From Candidatus Brachybacter algidus (GTDB lineage: Bacteria > Bacteroidota > Bacteroidia > Chitinophagales > Saprospiraceae): 64,000 nucleotides of DNA. The notes under the pieces are model-generated. The model saw only the letters and a list, made by a program, of their open reading frames with translations, was not told the origin of the DNA and did no database searches. The position numbers and the translations under genes were made by a program. Position 1 is the first letter of the stretch, and the number at the start of each line of letters is the position of its first letter. Below are positions 9,116-17,346 of this stretch, in pieces. The stretch covers positions 1,302,001 to 1,366,000 of the forward strand of contig JADJSK010000001.1 in NCBI GenBank assembly GCA_016711705.1. The letters run 5' to 3'.

Positions 9116-9453
9116 TTAGTGATCAGTGATCGGTAATCAGTAATAAGTAGTGGAATAATCCAATTTTATAGTTAGAGTTAGAGTTCCAAGGGTGGAGGAA
9201 TTTTTGTTATAATAAACATTCGCATATTGGCGAAACTCACCTTCTCACCTTCTCACCTTCTCAATTTTATAAGTAATGAGGAATAAAGACTCAATTAGAT
9301 TTCTGAAAGGTAACATCTCCTTTGTTCTCAAACGTCTGAATTTAGTAACTGATTACTAATGACTGACAATGACAACTAGATTACTGAACGCTGAGGACTA
9401 AATTACTGACCGCTGACGACTGACCACTGGATTACTGACAACTGACCACTAAT
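9116..9453. repeat. Intergenic low-complexity word repeats
   Basis: 338 bp between convergent genes with no plausible ORF. It holds three tandem copies of the 8-mer CTTCTCAC (9241-9263) and two stretches of degenerate words built from ACTGA, TTACTGA and GACCACT (about 9118-9145 and 9345-9450). Related words recur at 36541-36590 and 36776-36832. No terminator hairpin was identified. Confidence 0.6.
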
Positions 9454-10506
9454 CTAATATTTAATCCGAGGATCTGTAAGTGCGTATAGAATGTCAACGA
9501 TAATATTGATCATCACAAACATGACGCAAGTAAATATTACCGCTCCCAGCACAACTGGGATATCAAAATCCAGCAAAGCTTTAACTGTAACTGCGCCCAA
9601 TCCTCTGAAATTAAATACATTTTCAACAAAAAATGCACCAGCAATCAGTGATGCAAACCAACCTGATATTCCAGTAATAATTGGATTTAATGCATTCTTC
9701 AGGACATGCAGATATGTGATGCTCGACTCAGCCAACCCCTTGGCTCTTGCAGTCCTTACATATGGCATACTCAGATTGTCCAGCATAGCTGATCTTGTGA
9801 GCTGAGTAACTATTGATACAGGCCTGAGCCCAAGTGCTAAAACAGGCAAAATAAGATTCTTTAAGATGATTACCTTATCTCCATTGTCATTTAACTCAAA
9901 AAGTGATCCAGTTAGGTTGAGCCCTGTAATTGGTCCCAACAAAAAAGCAAAAACTATTGCAAAAAATATAGCGGTAGCATAACTTGGCAAAGAATATCCT
10001 ATTGTTGATATAAAAAGCGCGAACTGTTCAAGCCAACTTCCTTGTCTTACAGCAGACATGATGCCCAAGCTTATTCCCACCACAGCTGCAAAAATTATAG
10101 AAAGAAGCGCTAAAATAAGTGTAACCGGAATAGCTTCATACAGAATAGCACTGACTGCTCTGCCACTTTGATAGGATTCTCTCATATATGGCCATTTGAC
10201 AAGAAGTACTTTATTGCCTATGCCTAATAGTTTAAATGAAGAATAGTTTGCGATGGCAATGTTGTCAGCTCCAAGAATATTGACCGGAGACAGATCTCTT
10301 AAGTAATAAAGTAATTGTTTGGATAGTGGCTGATCCAGACCCATCGACTTTCTTTTGCTTTCCACAGTTTTTGCATCAGACAATTGCCCAAAACTTAATC
10401 TAGCTGGGTCAACAGGTGACAAATAAATAATACTGGAAATGGTACAGACTACCGTGACAATTATTATAAAACCGTAAGCTATTTTTTTTATAATATATTG
10501 CCACAT
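9454..10506 (-). CDS. Oligopeptide/dipeptide ABC transporter permease (DppB/OppB-like)
   Basis: Inner-membrane permease of 350 aa in the binding-protein-dependent transport family. It has an N-terminal helix (about 11-33) ending in the family-typical SPVDPARLSFGQ, then a periplasmic segment and five or so more helices. The EAA loop that contacts the ATPase is visible as YVRTARAKGLAESSITYLHVL (about 248-268), followed by ALNPIITGISGW. It should import peptides or a related substrate together with a DppC-type permease, two ATPases and a binding protein. None of these is adjacent, so the permease is an orphan here. It follows uppP by 17 bp on the same strand. Confidence 0.88.
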   Translation of the reverse strand: MWQYIIKKIAYGFIIIVTVVCTISSIIYLSPVDPARLSFGQLSDAKTVESKRKSMGLDQPLSKQLLYYLRDLSPVNILGADNIAIANYSSFKLLGIGNKVLLVKWPYMRESYQSGRAVSAILYEAIPVTLILALLSIIFAAVVGISLGIMSAVRQGSWLEQFALFISTIGYSLPSYATAIFFAIVFAFLLGPITGLNLTGSLFELNDNGDKVIILKNLILPVLALGLRPVSIVTQLTRSAMLDNLSMPYVRTARAKGLAESSITYLHVLKNALNPIITGISGWFASLIAGAFFVENVFNFRGLGAVTVKALLDFDIPVVLGAVIFTCVMFVMINIIVDILYALTDPRIKY

Positions 10507-10523
10507 AATGAATTAGCTCTATT

Positions 10524-11324
10524 TTACATGTAGAAATATATCAATATACCTAGACCCAAAATTATCCGGTAAACTCCAAAGCTAACGAAGTTGTTTGTCT
10601 TGATAAATTTCATGAAGATTGAAATTACCAGATAAGCTACCAAGAAGGAAGCAACGAAACCAAAGGCTAGTAACAAAAATTGATGACTGTTAAATCCAAT
10701 CGCATGTTTCAGTAAAAAATAGGCACTTGCTGCTCCAAGTGTTGGTATTGCTAAAAAAAACGAAAATTCGGCTGCAGTAACACGATCGAGCCCTAAGCTC
10801 ATACCGCCAATAATACTACTAGCAGATCTTGATACTCCCGGAATCATTGCAAGACATTGGAATATGCCTATTCCAAATGCCTTTTTATAACTTAATTGAG
10901 CGACATTTCGAATTGAAGGCCTCGTAAATTGTTTTTCTATAAATAATAGAATTATTCCTCCAATGATCAACGAAACAGCTACCACCTTAGAATTAAGCAG
11001 CTTTTCTTCAATAAAATCCTTAAATAAGAAGCCCAGGATCAAAGCTGGAATAACGCCGATTATTGTCTTTATCCATATGTCTATGGTGTCTTTTTTCAGA
11101 GATTTATCCACTTCATCTATGATCCACAATTTTTTCCAAAAGTATATCAATACTGATCCAATCGCACCCACCTGGATAAACATATCAAAAGTTCTGGAAA
11201 ACTTTTCATCAGAGAAAGTGGCAAACTCATTCACAAGAATAAGATGCCCTGTACTTGATACAGGCAAAAACTCTGTCAATCCTTCTACAATGCTAAGGAT
11301 GAGCGCGACAAGCCATTCACTCAT
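10524..11324 (-). CDS. uppP: Undecaprenyl-diphosphatase
   Basis: Integral membrane phosphatase of 266 aa (BacA family) that converts undecaprenyl diphosphate to the monophosphate, recycling the lipid carrier for peptidoglycan and O-antigen. Both active-site motifs are present: EGLTEFLPVSSTGHL (14-28) and PGVSRSASS (about 163-171). About eight hydrophobic helices are visible. Overexpression of this family gives bacitracin tolerance. It lies in a minus-strand run ftsX, DUF3098, uppP, permease with short gaps, probably one operon, so envelope synthesis and division genes are linked. Confidence 0.96.
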   Translation of the reverse strand: MSEWLVALILSIVEGLTEFLPVSSTGHLILVNEFATFSDEKFSRTFDMFIQVGAIGSVLIYFWKKLWIIDEVDKSLKKDTIDIWIKTIIGVIPALILGFLFKDFIEEKLLNSKVVAVSLIIGGIILLFIEKQFTRPSIRNVAQLSYKKAFGIGIFQCLAMIPGVSRSASSIIGGMSLGLDRVTAAEFSFFLAIPTLGAASAYFLLKHAIGFNSHQFLLLAFGFVASFLVAYLVISIFMKFIKTNNFVSFGVYRIILGLGILIYFYM

Positions 11325-11348
11325 TGGGACTGTGGTTTGTGGATATGA

Positions 11349-11684
11349 CTATTTCTTGTTTATGAAAATGGCATAGATCTCTATTACGATCCCAGCCAGT
11401 ATTAAGAATGGAGCAAGCGTGATCCTTCTGAAACTATAAATAATATTAGGATCCCATGTGTTGGCATCAGGCATAGAACCACCTGACATCAGGATGAATC
11501 CTAACAACATTACTCCCATACCAATAAAGATCCATTTAAAGTTTTCCTTACTAAAAACAAGATCTTCTGTATTAATCACTCTTGCTGTCTTGGCTACAGT
11601 AACATCAGGTGATGTAGAAATTTTAGAAGCAGTCGGACGAAGCGGCTGATTGGGAGCCACGCTACCCTTTTTCTTTTGACTCAT
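11349..11684 (-). CDS. DUF3098 membrane protein
   Basis: Small protein of 111 aa. A polar, proline-rich cytoplasmic N-terminus (about 1-50) is followed by two transmembrane helices (about 55-72 and 88-108) separated by a short loop with GGSMPDANTWDP. This matches the Bacteroidota-specific DUF3098 family, found between ftsX and uppP in many genomes of the phylum as I recall. Its function is unknown; the conserved context suggests a role in division or envelope assembly. Gaps are 24 bp to uppP and 44 bp from ftsX. Confidence 0.82.
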   Translation of the reverse strand: MSQKKKGSVAPNQPLRPTASKISTSPDVTVAKTARVINTEDLVFSKENFKWIFIGMGVMLLGFILMSGGSMPDANTWDPNIIYSFRRITLAPFLILAGIVIEIYAIFINKK

Positions 11685-11728
11685 ATATAATTATTAAAAA
11701 TCCAAAGGTAAAGTTAGTCAGTAACATA

Positions 11729-12610
11729 TCAAAACATGTCATCCTTTCTTAGACGAATATATCTGTTTACTATTAAAAAAGTAGATAATACTGTGATGAA
11801 AATACCTCCTAATACGATGATACCATAGAGCATCCCTGTAGATCTCCAATCGATAACATACTCAATATCAGGTATGTATGTGATCATGCCATAAATCACA
11901 CCAGAAAGCAACAACAGTGAAACGATAGAACTTAAGAATCCGCATAAAATTCCTTTACCAAGGAAAGGTCGTTGGATGAATCCTTTCGAAGCACCTACCA
12001 GCTGCATATTCTTAATAAGAAAGCGGTTTGAATACATTGAAAGCTTAATCGTACTATGCATCACTGTCAGAGCAATGAGAAGAAACAAAATTGAAATACC
12101 CAATATTGCCCAACCAATCTTACTTAACATTACTGAGACTTTATCTACAAAAGTCTCTTGATAAAACACATTTGTCACACATGGAAATTTATCCATGATA
12201 GAACTTTTTACCGATTTAAGATTGGTAGAATCCAAGTAAGCTGATTTAACATTGAATACTACTACATCATTCAAAGGGTTGGACATTTCATCGAGAAGGA
12301 AGTCATCTCCCATTTCCTTTTTCATCAGGGTTAATGCTTCTTCTTTATTGACCAGATCTATAGTTGCCAGTTTAACAGCTGGTAGCAATTTGATAAATTC
12401 TATCAAAGAATCTGTCTCTTCCAAGGAAACTGAATCACGCAATTCTGTGATCACATTGACATTTTCCTTAAATGTATCTATTAATTTGTTGGTATGCAAT
12501 GATAAAAATGCAACCAATCCCAGCAAAAAAAGGACAAGTGAGATACTTATAATTGAAAGGAAATAATTCGGTTTTGGCCGCGGAATAGAACTTGGAATTT
12601 TTCGAGCCAT
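11729..12610 (-). CDS. ftsX: Cell-division permease-like protein FtsX
   Basis: 293-aa membrane protein of the FtsX family, the membrane partner of the ATPase FtsE. Together they regulate peptidoglycan hydrolases at the septum. Topology is typical: a basic proline-rich N-terminus, one helix (about 17-38), an extracytoplasmic domain (about 40-165), then three C-terminal helices with the conserved LVGASKGFIQRPFLGKGIL stretch between the second and third. FtsE is not encoded in this window. The gene begins the minus-strand run with DUF3098 and uppP. Confidence 0.92.
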   Translation of the reverse strand: MARKIPSSIPRPKPNYFLSIISISLVLFLLGLVAFLSLHTNKLIDTFKENVNVITELRDSVSLEETDSLIEFIKLLPAVKLATIDLVNKEEALTLMKKEMGDDFLLDEMSNPLNDVVVFNVKSAYLDSTNLKSVKSSIMDKFPCVTNVFYQETFVDKVSVMLSKIGWAILGISILFLLIALTVMHSTIKLSMYSNRFLIKNMQLVGASKGFIQRPFLGKGILCGFLSSIVSLLLLSGVIYGMITYIPDIEYVIDWRSTGMLYGIIVLGGIFITVLSTFLIVNRYIRLRKDDMF

Positions 12611-13109
12611 GCAGTTTTGTGCTTATTCAGTTAGTATTACCGTACATATATAGAGGGCAAATATATGATAATTATTTAATATTAGTAAATTATAAGTTTT
12701 TCAGTGCGTATAACAGATTGCACAAAGAGAAGAAGAAAAGACTTAGCATATAAAGATTCCTCGCTTCGCTCGGAAAGACTTTAATTAGATGGGATATGGG
12801 TATAAAATGGGGCGGCTGCAGCCGCTCCATTGTATACCCCCTCTAAACAAAGGTTTTGTCATTCCGACTGAAGGGAGGAATCTGCCAAATAAAAGTCAAC
12901 TACTTTATTCGTATCCATCTTTTTATAAATTATTTATTAAAATATATAACTTGTTGTGCAATTAGTTATACATACAGTTTTTCATTATAATCTTCAAAGT
13001 CGCTTATACTTATAGGAATTATTTAGTCGACTAATTTTTTGGAGTGCTATAACGAGCGGAAAGTCGTTTATCCATATTTATTTGGACACTTACGAAATTC
13101 CATTTGGTA
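12611..13109. other. Intergenic region with palindromic repeats
   Basis: About 500 bp without an ORF, downstream of the TonB-receptor gene and upstream of ftsX. It contains a 42-bp near-perfect palindrome (12798-12839). It also holds two fragments of a common dispersed-repeat type: ATTCCTCGCTTCGCTCGGAA (12757-12776) and CATTCCGACTGAAGGGAGG (about 12860-12878). Confidence 0.6.
12798..12839. repeat. 42-bp palindrome (REP-like hairpin)
   Basis: Two 20-bp arms, 12798-12817 and 12820-12839, are reverse complements at 18 of 20 positions around a central GC. The core GCGGCTGCAGCCGC is a perfect palindrome. No T-tract follows on either strand, so a simple intrinsic terminator is less likely than a dispersed REP-type element. 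Confidence 0.6.
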
Positions 13110-15017
13110 TTAGTCGCCATATCTAATAATCCAAGCTGCTGAAACTTCAAAGCTTCTTCCTGCCATTGGCCGATAGGCAATTGTTTCGTAAGAGGAGTCA
13201 AAGATATTATTAGCTTTTAGGCCAATATTGATCCTGCTCTCATTTATCCTTACAGATCTTTTATAACCAATATCGAAAAGAGAATAAGAATTCAATTGAT
13301 ATGCCTTATCATTGTCAAAACTCGTAAATCGTTTGCCTACGTTCCTCCAAAATGCATAAAAATTGGAGTTCGACAGATAAACGGTTGCAGAAATACCTTG
13401 TTGAAAATTCGGAACATAGATCAACTTTTTTCCGACTATTGCTGGGCTGCCTAAATATATCTTATCAATTTTTGGGTCGGAAATATTTAAATTATAATTC
13501 ACCTTAATATTAACATTTTCACGCAATCTGAACTTACGGTCCATATTAATATCCACCCCTTTCGATATAACCTTTTGTACATTAAATGGGCTCCAGAAAT
13601 CGCCTGAAACAGGAATCCATGCTATCCAATTATCCACAGTATTATGAAATAATGAAGCAGAGATTAGGAATGAATTTCCGGATCCATTTGAATTGAAGTA
13701 ATTGGTATTTAATTCGAAAGATGAAGACTCTTCTACAAGCAAATCCACATTACCGGACAATGGCCAATATCTGTCATTAAGTGTTGGCAATTGATGAGTC
13801 CTAGCATATGAAAGACTCATTTTAAAGTTTTTAGGAAATTTACCCTCAGTGTATAACCTGTAGGAAGGTGGAGGATTATAAAATGTGGTCAACTGCTTTT
13901 GAAACGAGCCTCCATAATTAATAAAATGGTCTTCACCATTATTGATTTCGATGGTCAGATTATGGTTAATCTCTTCAGGAACTTCAATTTCAGAACTTTG
14001 AATGTTGTAAAAAATATTATTGAAGTTCAACTTTATCTCATGATGAAGCAACCTGGTACTGCTGTTGATCGATAAGGGAAATGTATGGACAAAGTAAGAT
14101 GCATGACCCTTCTCATTCTTTACAAAATAATACAACAATTCATCATAGCTATAGCCGGCATTCACGCTGATTTGAGAGAACTTGCCGAGTGCGCTGTCAT
14201 AACTTAATCCTGCTTTGATCGCACGATCTTTCTGAAAGGCGGCTGGCCCTGAAGAAGTAATGGTCGGTGGCAAACTTCTTTTATTATCATTAAAAAGCAG
14301 ATTAATATTCAATTGCGAAGCTTTTAGTTTGATCAGCATATTGTCTGATAGAGACCATTGTGAAGACTCCGCATCTTTCAACCGAACATATGGGCGTTTG
14401 TAATTCAGAACAGACCTGTATTTATAATTATTGTCTGCCTTTCCAGCTCCAAACCGCAAAATATTGACAAAACTTTTTTTACTGGTTTGCAAAGCAGCAG
14501 TTATATTATAGGTATTAAATGATCCTAATCTCAAATTTATTGAACTTTCATTCTTACTATTTACAAAAGATGGTTCTATCCATATACTACCTCCAGGTCC
14601 GGAAAGTCCACCCATGACTGGTATATTTGATTTAACAAAGGTTACTTTGGTGGAAGATGCATCAATATTGATCAGATTAAGATCCATAGTTCCATTTAGA
14701 GGACTATTTAACAAAAATCCATTCCAATATACTTTTGTTTGAGAAGCACCAAAACCTCTATTACTAGCCGTAGTTAATCCATTAGCAGAATATGATTTAA
14801 AATATACACCATCATTGGCCATCAAATCAGTCAACGGAGTCAATACGCCTATTTCATTTGAATCAGGCAGGTGTTTGATAATGAATACTGCATTTTGAAT
14901 GGGTTGGTTAAAAGGGGCTGTAATCATAACCTCAGGCAAAATAATGCTATCGTTTTGGCCAATTGCAAACGATTTGAATAACAATAAAATAAAAAAAATT
15001 AAGTAATACCTTTTCAA
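13110..15017 (-). CDS. TonB-dependent outer-membrane receptor
   Basis: 635-aa outer-membrane receptor. A signal peptide (residues 1-20) is followed by a TonB-box-like start (LPEVMITAP, 28-36), a plug domain (about 40-155, with GPGGSIWIEP at its end) and a 22-strand-type barrel ending in an aromatic strand. It would import a scarce ligand across the outer membrane with energy from TonB. The general layout resembles BtuB-like receptors, but no cobalamin riboswitch motif is visible upstream and the substrate cannot be assigned. It lacks the N-terminal carboxypeptidase-like domain and SusD partner of SusC-type receptors. It is divergently transcribed from queA. Confidence 0.85.
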   Translation of the reverse strand: MKRYYLIFFILLLFKSFAIGQNDSIILPEVMITAPFNQPIQNAVFIIKHLPDSNEIGVLTPLTDLMANDGVYFKSYSANGLTTASNRGFGASQTKVYWNGFLLNSPLNGTMDLNLINIDASSTKVTFVKSNIPVMGGLSGPGGSIWIEPSFVNSKNESSINLRLGSFNTYNITAALQTSKKSFVNILRFGAGKADNNYKYRSVLNYKRPYVRLKDAESSQWSLSDNMLIKLKASQLNINLLFNDNKRSLPPTITSSGPAAFQKDRAIKAGLSYDSALGKFSQISVNAGYSYDELLYYFVKNEKGHASYFVHTFPLSINSSTRLLHHEIKLNFNNIFYNIQSSEIEVPEEINHNLTIEINNGEDHFINYGGSFQKQLTTFYNPPPSYRLYTEGKFPKNFKMSLSYARTHQLPTLNDRYWPLSGNVDLLVEESSSFELNTNYFNSNGSGNSFLISASLFHNTVDNWIAWIPVSGDFWSPFNVQKVISKGVDINMDRKFRLRENVNIKVNYNLNISDPKIDKIYLGSPAIVGKKLIYVPNFQQGISATVYLSNSNFYAFWRNVGKRFTSFDNDKAYQLNSYSLFDIGYKRSVRINESRINIGLKANNIFDSSYETIAYRPMAGRSFEVSAAWIIRYGD

Positions 15018-15220
15018 TGATTAGTGTTTTTCAAAACAAAATCAAAGATAGGTAAACCTTTTACATCAAAAGGGGTTTGCAATAGAGTAAGGCTCGTAAA
15101 GGAGGATAACATGCACATTAACTGCAAAAATATATTGCATAATTAGACATGAAACTTCAACTATGCCCATTGATTTTCATCTAATTATTAAAATAAAGTC
15201 TCGAAATTGCTCAAAAATTT

Positions 15221-15228
15221 TATTTTTG
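15221..15228 (+). promoter_or_regulatory. Possible -7 box of queA promoter
   Basis: TATTTTTG fits the Bacteroidota TAnnTTTG -7 consensus, 33 bp before the queA ATG. A TTG at the expected -33 spacing is not obvious, so this is tentative. Confidence 0.28.
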
Positions 15229-15260
15229 CGCTCAATTTAAGCTTTTAGAAAATTTTATTC

Positions 15261-15728
15261 ATGAGATATAAACTATCGAACTTCAACTTTGAACTTCCCA
15301 AAAACAGAATTGCTCAGTTTCCATCAGAGCAACGAGAACTTTCAAAACTTATGGTTGTCCACAGGGACACCGGAAAAATAGAACATAAAGTATTTAAGGA
15401 TATTTTAGAATATTTCGATTCAGGAGATGTCATGATAATGAATGATACCCGAGTTTTCCCGGCCAGACTTTATGGCAAAAAGGAAAAAACCGGAGCAATG
15501 ATCGAGGTATTTTTATTGAGAGAGTTGAATAAAGAAATGAAACTGTGGGATGTTTTGGTCGATCCAGCCAGAAAGATCAGAGTTGGAAACAAGCTTTATT
15601 TCAATGATGCCAAAGGTAATGAAGTCCTGGTGGCTGAAGTAGTTGACAATACAACATCAAGAGGAAGGACTATAAGGTTCTTTTTGACGGCACAACGGAT
15701 GATTTCATGGGTATCCTTGACCAACTAG
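15261..15728 (+). CDS. queA: QueA, N-terminal part (frameshifted)
   Basis: First 141 or so residues of S-adenosylmethionine:tRNA ribosyltransferase-isomerase, which makes epoxyqueuosine at the wobble base of GUN-anticodon tRNAs. Family landmarks are LPKNRIAQFPSEQRELSKLM and GDVMIMNDTRVFPARLYG. After TSRGRTIRFF the frame shifts at the T5 run 15681-15685 and ends in 14 aberrant residues. Adding one T would continue into DGTTDDFMGILDQLG in the second fragment. The whole gene would be 15261-16324, about 355 aa, normal for QueA. Confidence 0.88.
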   Translation: MRYKLSNFNFELPKNRIAQFPSEQRELSKLMVVHRDTGKIEHKVFKDILEYFDSGDVMIMNDTRVFPARLYGKKEKTGAMIEVFLLRELNKEMKLWDVLVDPARKIRVGNKLYFNDAKGNEVLVAEVVDNTTSRGRTIRFFLTAQRMISWVSLTN

Positions 15729-16324
15729 GCAATACTCCACTTCCAAAATACATAACTAGGACTGCTGATGAAAATGATAAAGATAGATATCAGACAGTAT
15801 ACGCTAAATCTACCGGTGCGGTAGCGGCCCCAACAGCCGGCCTGCATTTTAGCAAAGAATTATTAAAAAGATTTGAGATCAAGGGAATTAATTTTGCTGA
15901 ACTTACCTTACATATCGGGCTAGGTACATTTCGGAGTATTGATGTAGAAGATTTGTCTAAACATAAGATGGAAGCAGAATACTTTAGAATCACTGACGAA
16001 ACCGCGCAAATTGTAAATAAAGCTAAGTTGTCCCATAATAAGATATGTGCTGTAGGTACAACATCAATGAGATCAATTGAATCTGCCGTTTCGGCTGAAG
16101 GAATGCTGAAAGCAGCAGAAGGTTGGACCAATAAATTTATATTTCCTCCATATCCCTTCAATGTAGCGAATTGTATGCTAACAAATTTTCACCTTCCGAA
16201 ATCAAGTCTGGTGATCATGGTTAGTGCCTTCGGCGGACATGATCTAATCATGGAGGCTTACCAGGAAGCTATTAAAAAAGAATACAATTTTTACTCCTAT
16301 GGAGACGCGATGTTGATAATATAA
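15707..16324 (+). CDS. queA: QueA, C-terminal part (frameshifted)
   Basis: The rest of QueA in the shifted frame; true coding resumes right after 15685, upstream of the apparent ATG at 15707. It contains the conserved YAKSTGAVAAPTAGLHF, the THIGLGTF-like HIGLGTFRSID, and GTTSMRSIES, as well as a C-terminal TNFHLPKSSLVIMVSAFGG. All expected motifs are intact in one frame or the other, so nothing except one missing T disables the gene. That pattern favours an assembly error or a very recent mutation. Confidence 0.88.
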   Translation: MGILDQLGNTPLPKYITRTADENDKDRYQTVYAKSTGAVAAPTAGLHFSKELLKRFEIKGINFAELTLHIGLGTFRSIDVEDLSKHKMEAEYFRITDETAQIVNKAKLSHNKICAVGTTSMRSIESAVSAEGMLKAAEGWTNKFIFPPYPFNVANCMLTNFHLPKSSLVIMVSAFGGHDLIMEAYQEAIKKEYNFYSYGDAMLII

Positions 16325-16384
16325 TCGTCTTAAAAAGAGTTAATTGAATCATAATCATTATAAAAAAATATTAAACCACAGTAT

Positions 16385-16606
16385 ATGTATTGGACATTAG
16401 AATTAGCTCACCATCTGGAAGATGCACCATGGCCTGCTACGCGCGATGAATTGATTGATTTTGCTATTCGATCAGGAGCCCCTTTGGAGGTTATTGAAAA
16501 CCTTCAGGAGATGGAGGAAGAAGGTGAAATGTTTGAAGGTATTGACGATGTATGGCCTGATTATCCAAGAAGAGATGACTTTTTATTCAACGAAGACGAA
16601 TATTAA
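16385..16606 (+). CDS. DUF2795-family small acidic protein
   Basis: 73-aa acidic protein, MYWTLELAHHLEDAPWPATRDELIDFAIRSGAPLEVIENL at its core (shown in parts: MYWTLELAHHLEDAPWPATR then DELIDFAIRSGAPLEV). It matches the short DUF2795-type proteins common in Bacteroidota, whose function is unknown. No signal peptide or membrane segment is present, so it is cytosolic. A strong terminator follows at 16617-16649, making it the end of the queA transcription unit or a unit of its own. Confidence 0.8.
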   Translation: MYWTLELAHHLEDAPWPATRDELIDFAIRSGAPLEVIENLQEMEEEGEMFEGIDDVWPDYPRRDDFLFNEDEY

Positions 16607-16616
16607 AACATTAAAA

Positions 16617-16649
16617 AAATAAGCCGGTTATTGATCGGCTTATTTTTTT
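16617..16649 (+). terminator. Intrinsic terminator after the DUF2795 gene
   Basis: A perfect 10-bp stem AAATAAGCCG / CGGCTTATTT with a 9-nt loop, followed by T7 (16643-16649). The A-tract before it makes it potentially bidirectional. It separates the DUF2795 gene from cmk. Confidence 0.9.
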
Positions 16650-16665
16650 AACCAAAATCTTTCTA

Positions 16666-17346
16666 TTGGAAAAAAAAATCAATATTGCTATTGATGGCTA
16701 TTCAGGTTGTGGCAAATCAACTTTAGCAAAAGCCCTTGCTGAAGCCTTGGATTATATTTACATAGACTCCGGTGCCATGTATCGTGCTGTAACTTTCCAC
16801 ATGATAAAAAGGAAAATCAACAAAGAAAACATTGCTGATTTAGAAGAAGCTCTCGAAGAGATAGATCTTAATTTTAAGAGAGTTGGCAACTCAAATCATC
16901 TATACCTGAATGGTGAATACCTGGAGAATGAATTAAGGACGATGGAAGTAAATGGTTCTGTTAGTTTTTTTTCAACCATCTCTCAAGTACGCACTAAATT
17001 GGTTGATATTCAGAAAAGTCTGGCCGAGCGTAAAGGATTTGTAATGGATGGAAGAGATATTGGCACTGTGGTCTTAACAAATGCAGAGCTCAAATTATTC
17101 CTGACATGCGACCTCGAAACACGAGTCATGCGCAGAAAAAAAGAACTCGACGATAAAAATATTTTGGCTACTTTTGAATCAGTTAGGGAAAACTTTCTTG
17201 AAAGAGATTATATAGATTCAACCAGAGCAGATAGTCCACTAATAAGAGCTTCAGACGCTATATTAATTGACAATTCCACTTTGACGCAAGAAGCTTTATT
17301 ATCATATTGTCTCGAACTAGTTGCAGAGAAACTAAAAGTCTACTAA
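16666..17346 (+). CDS. cmk: Cytidylate kinase
   Basis: 226-aa (d)CMP kinase that phosphorylates CMP and dCMP with ATP in the cytosol, feeding CTP and dCTP pools. The P-loop is DGYSGCGKSTLAKALA (10-25). It is followed by the CMP-binding stretch YIDSGAMYRAVTF, the DGRDIGTVV motif and the lid segment with R-R-K. The start is TTG at 16666, just upstream of MEKKINIAIDGYSG, with no better ATG. Its stop shares one base with the ATG of marC (TAATG), implying coupled translation. Confidence 0.95.
   Translation: MEKKINIAIDGYSGCGKSTLAKALAEALDYIYIDSGAMYRAVTFHMIKRKINKENIADLEEALEEIDLNFKRVGNSNHLYLNGEYLENELRTMEVNGSVSFFSTISQVRTKLVDIQKSLAERKGFVMDGRDIGTVVLTNAELKLFLTCDLETRVMRRKKELDDKNILATFESVRENFLERDYIDSTRADSPLIRASDAILIDNSTLTQEALLSYCLELVAEKLKVY

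Noticed and set aside
9241..9263. Short tandem 8-mers as a possible CRISPR or phase-variation tract
   Set aside because: Three 8-bp units without spacers are not CRISPR, and the tract is not in or before a coding start, so phase variation is unlikely.
15110..15145. 11-codon frame with a GGAGG-like sequence 6 bp upstream, between the TonB-receptor and queA genes
   Set aside because: A possible leader peptide, but it is too short to judge, has no link to an attenuator hairpin, and this phylum rarely relies on such ribosome-binding sites.
15018..15260. Cobalamin riboswitch upstream of the BtuB-like receptor
   Set aside because: I looked for the B12-box (GCCACTG) and supporting stems and found none.
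17307..17345. Upstream in-frame start for marC
   Set aside because: The added 13 residues overlap cmk and are not hydrophobic; the ATG at 17346 matches the family N-terminus.
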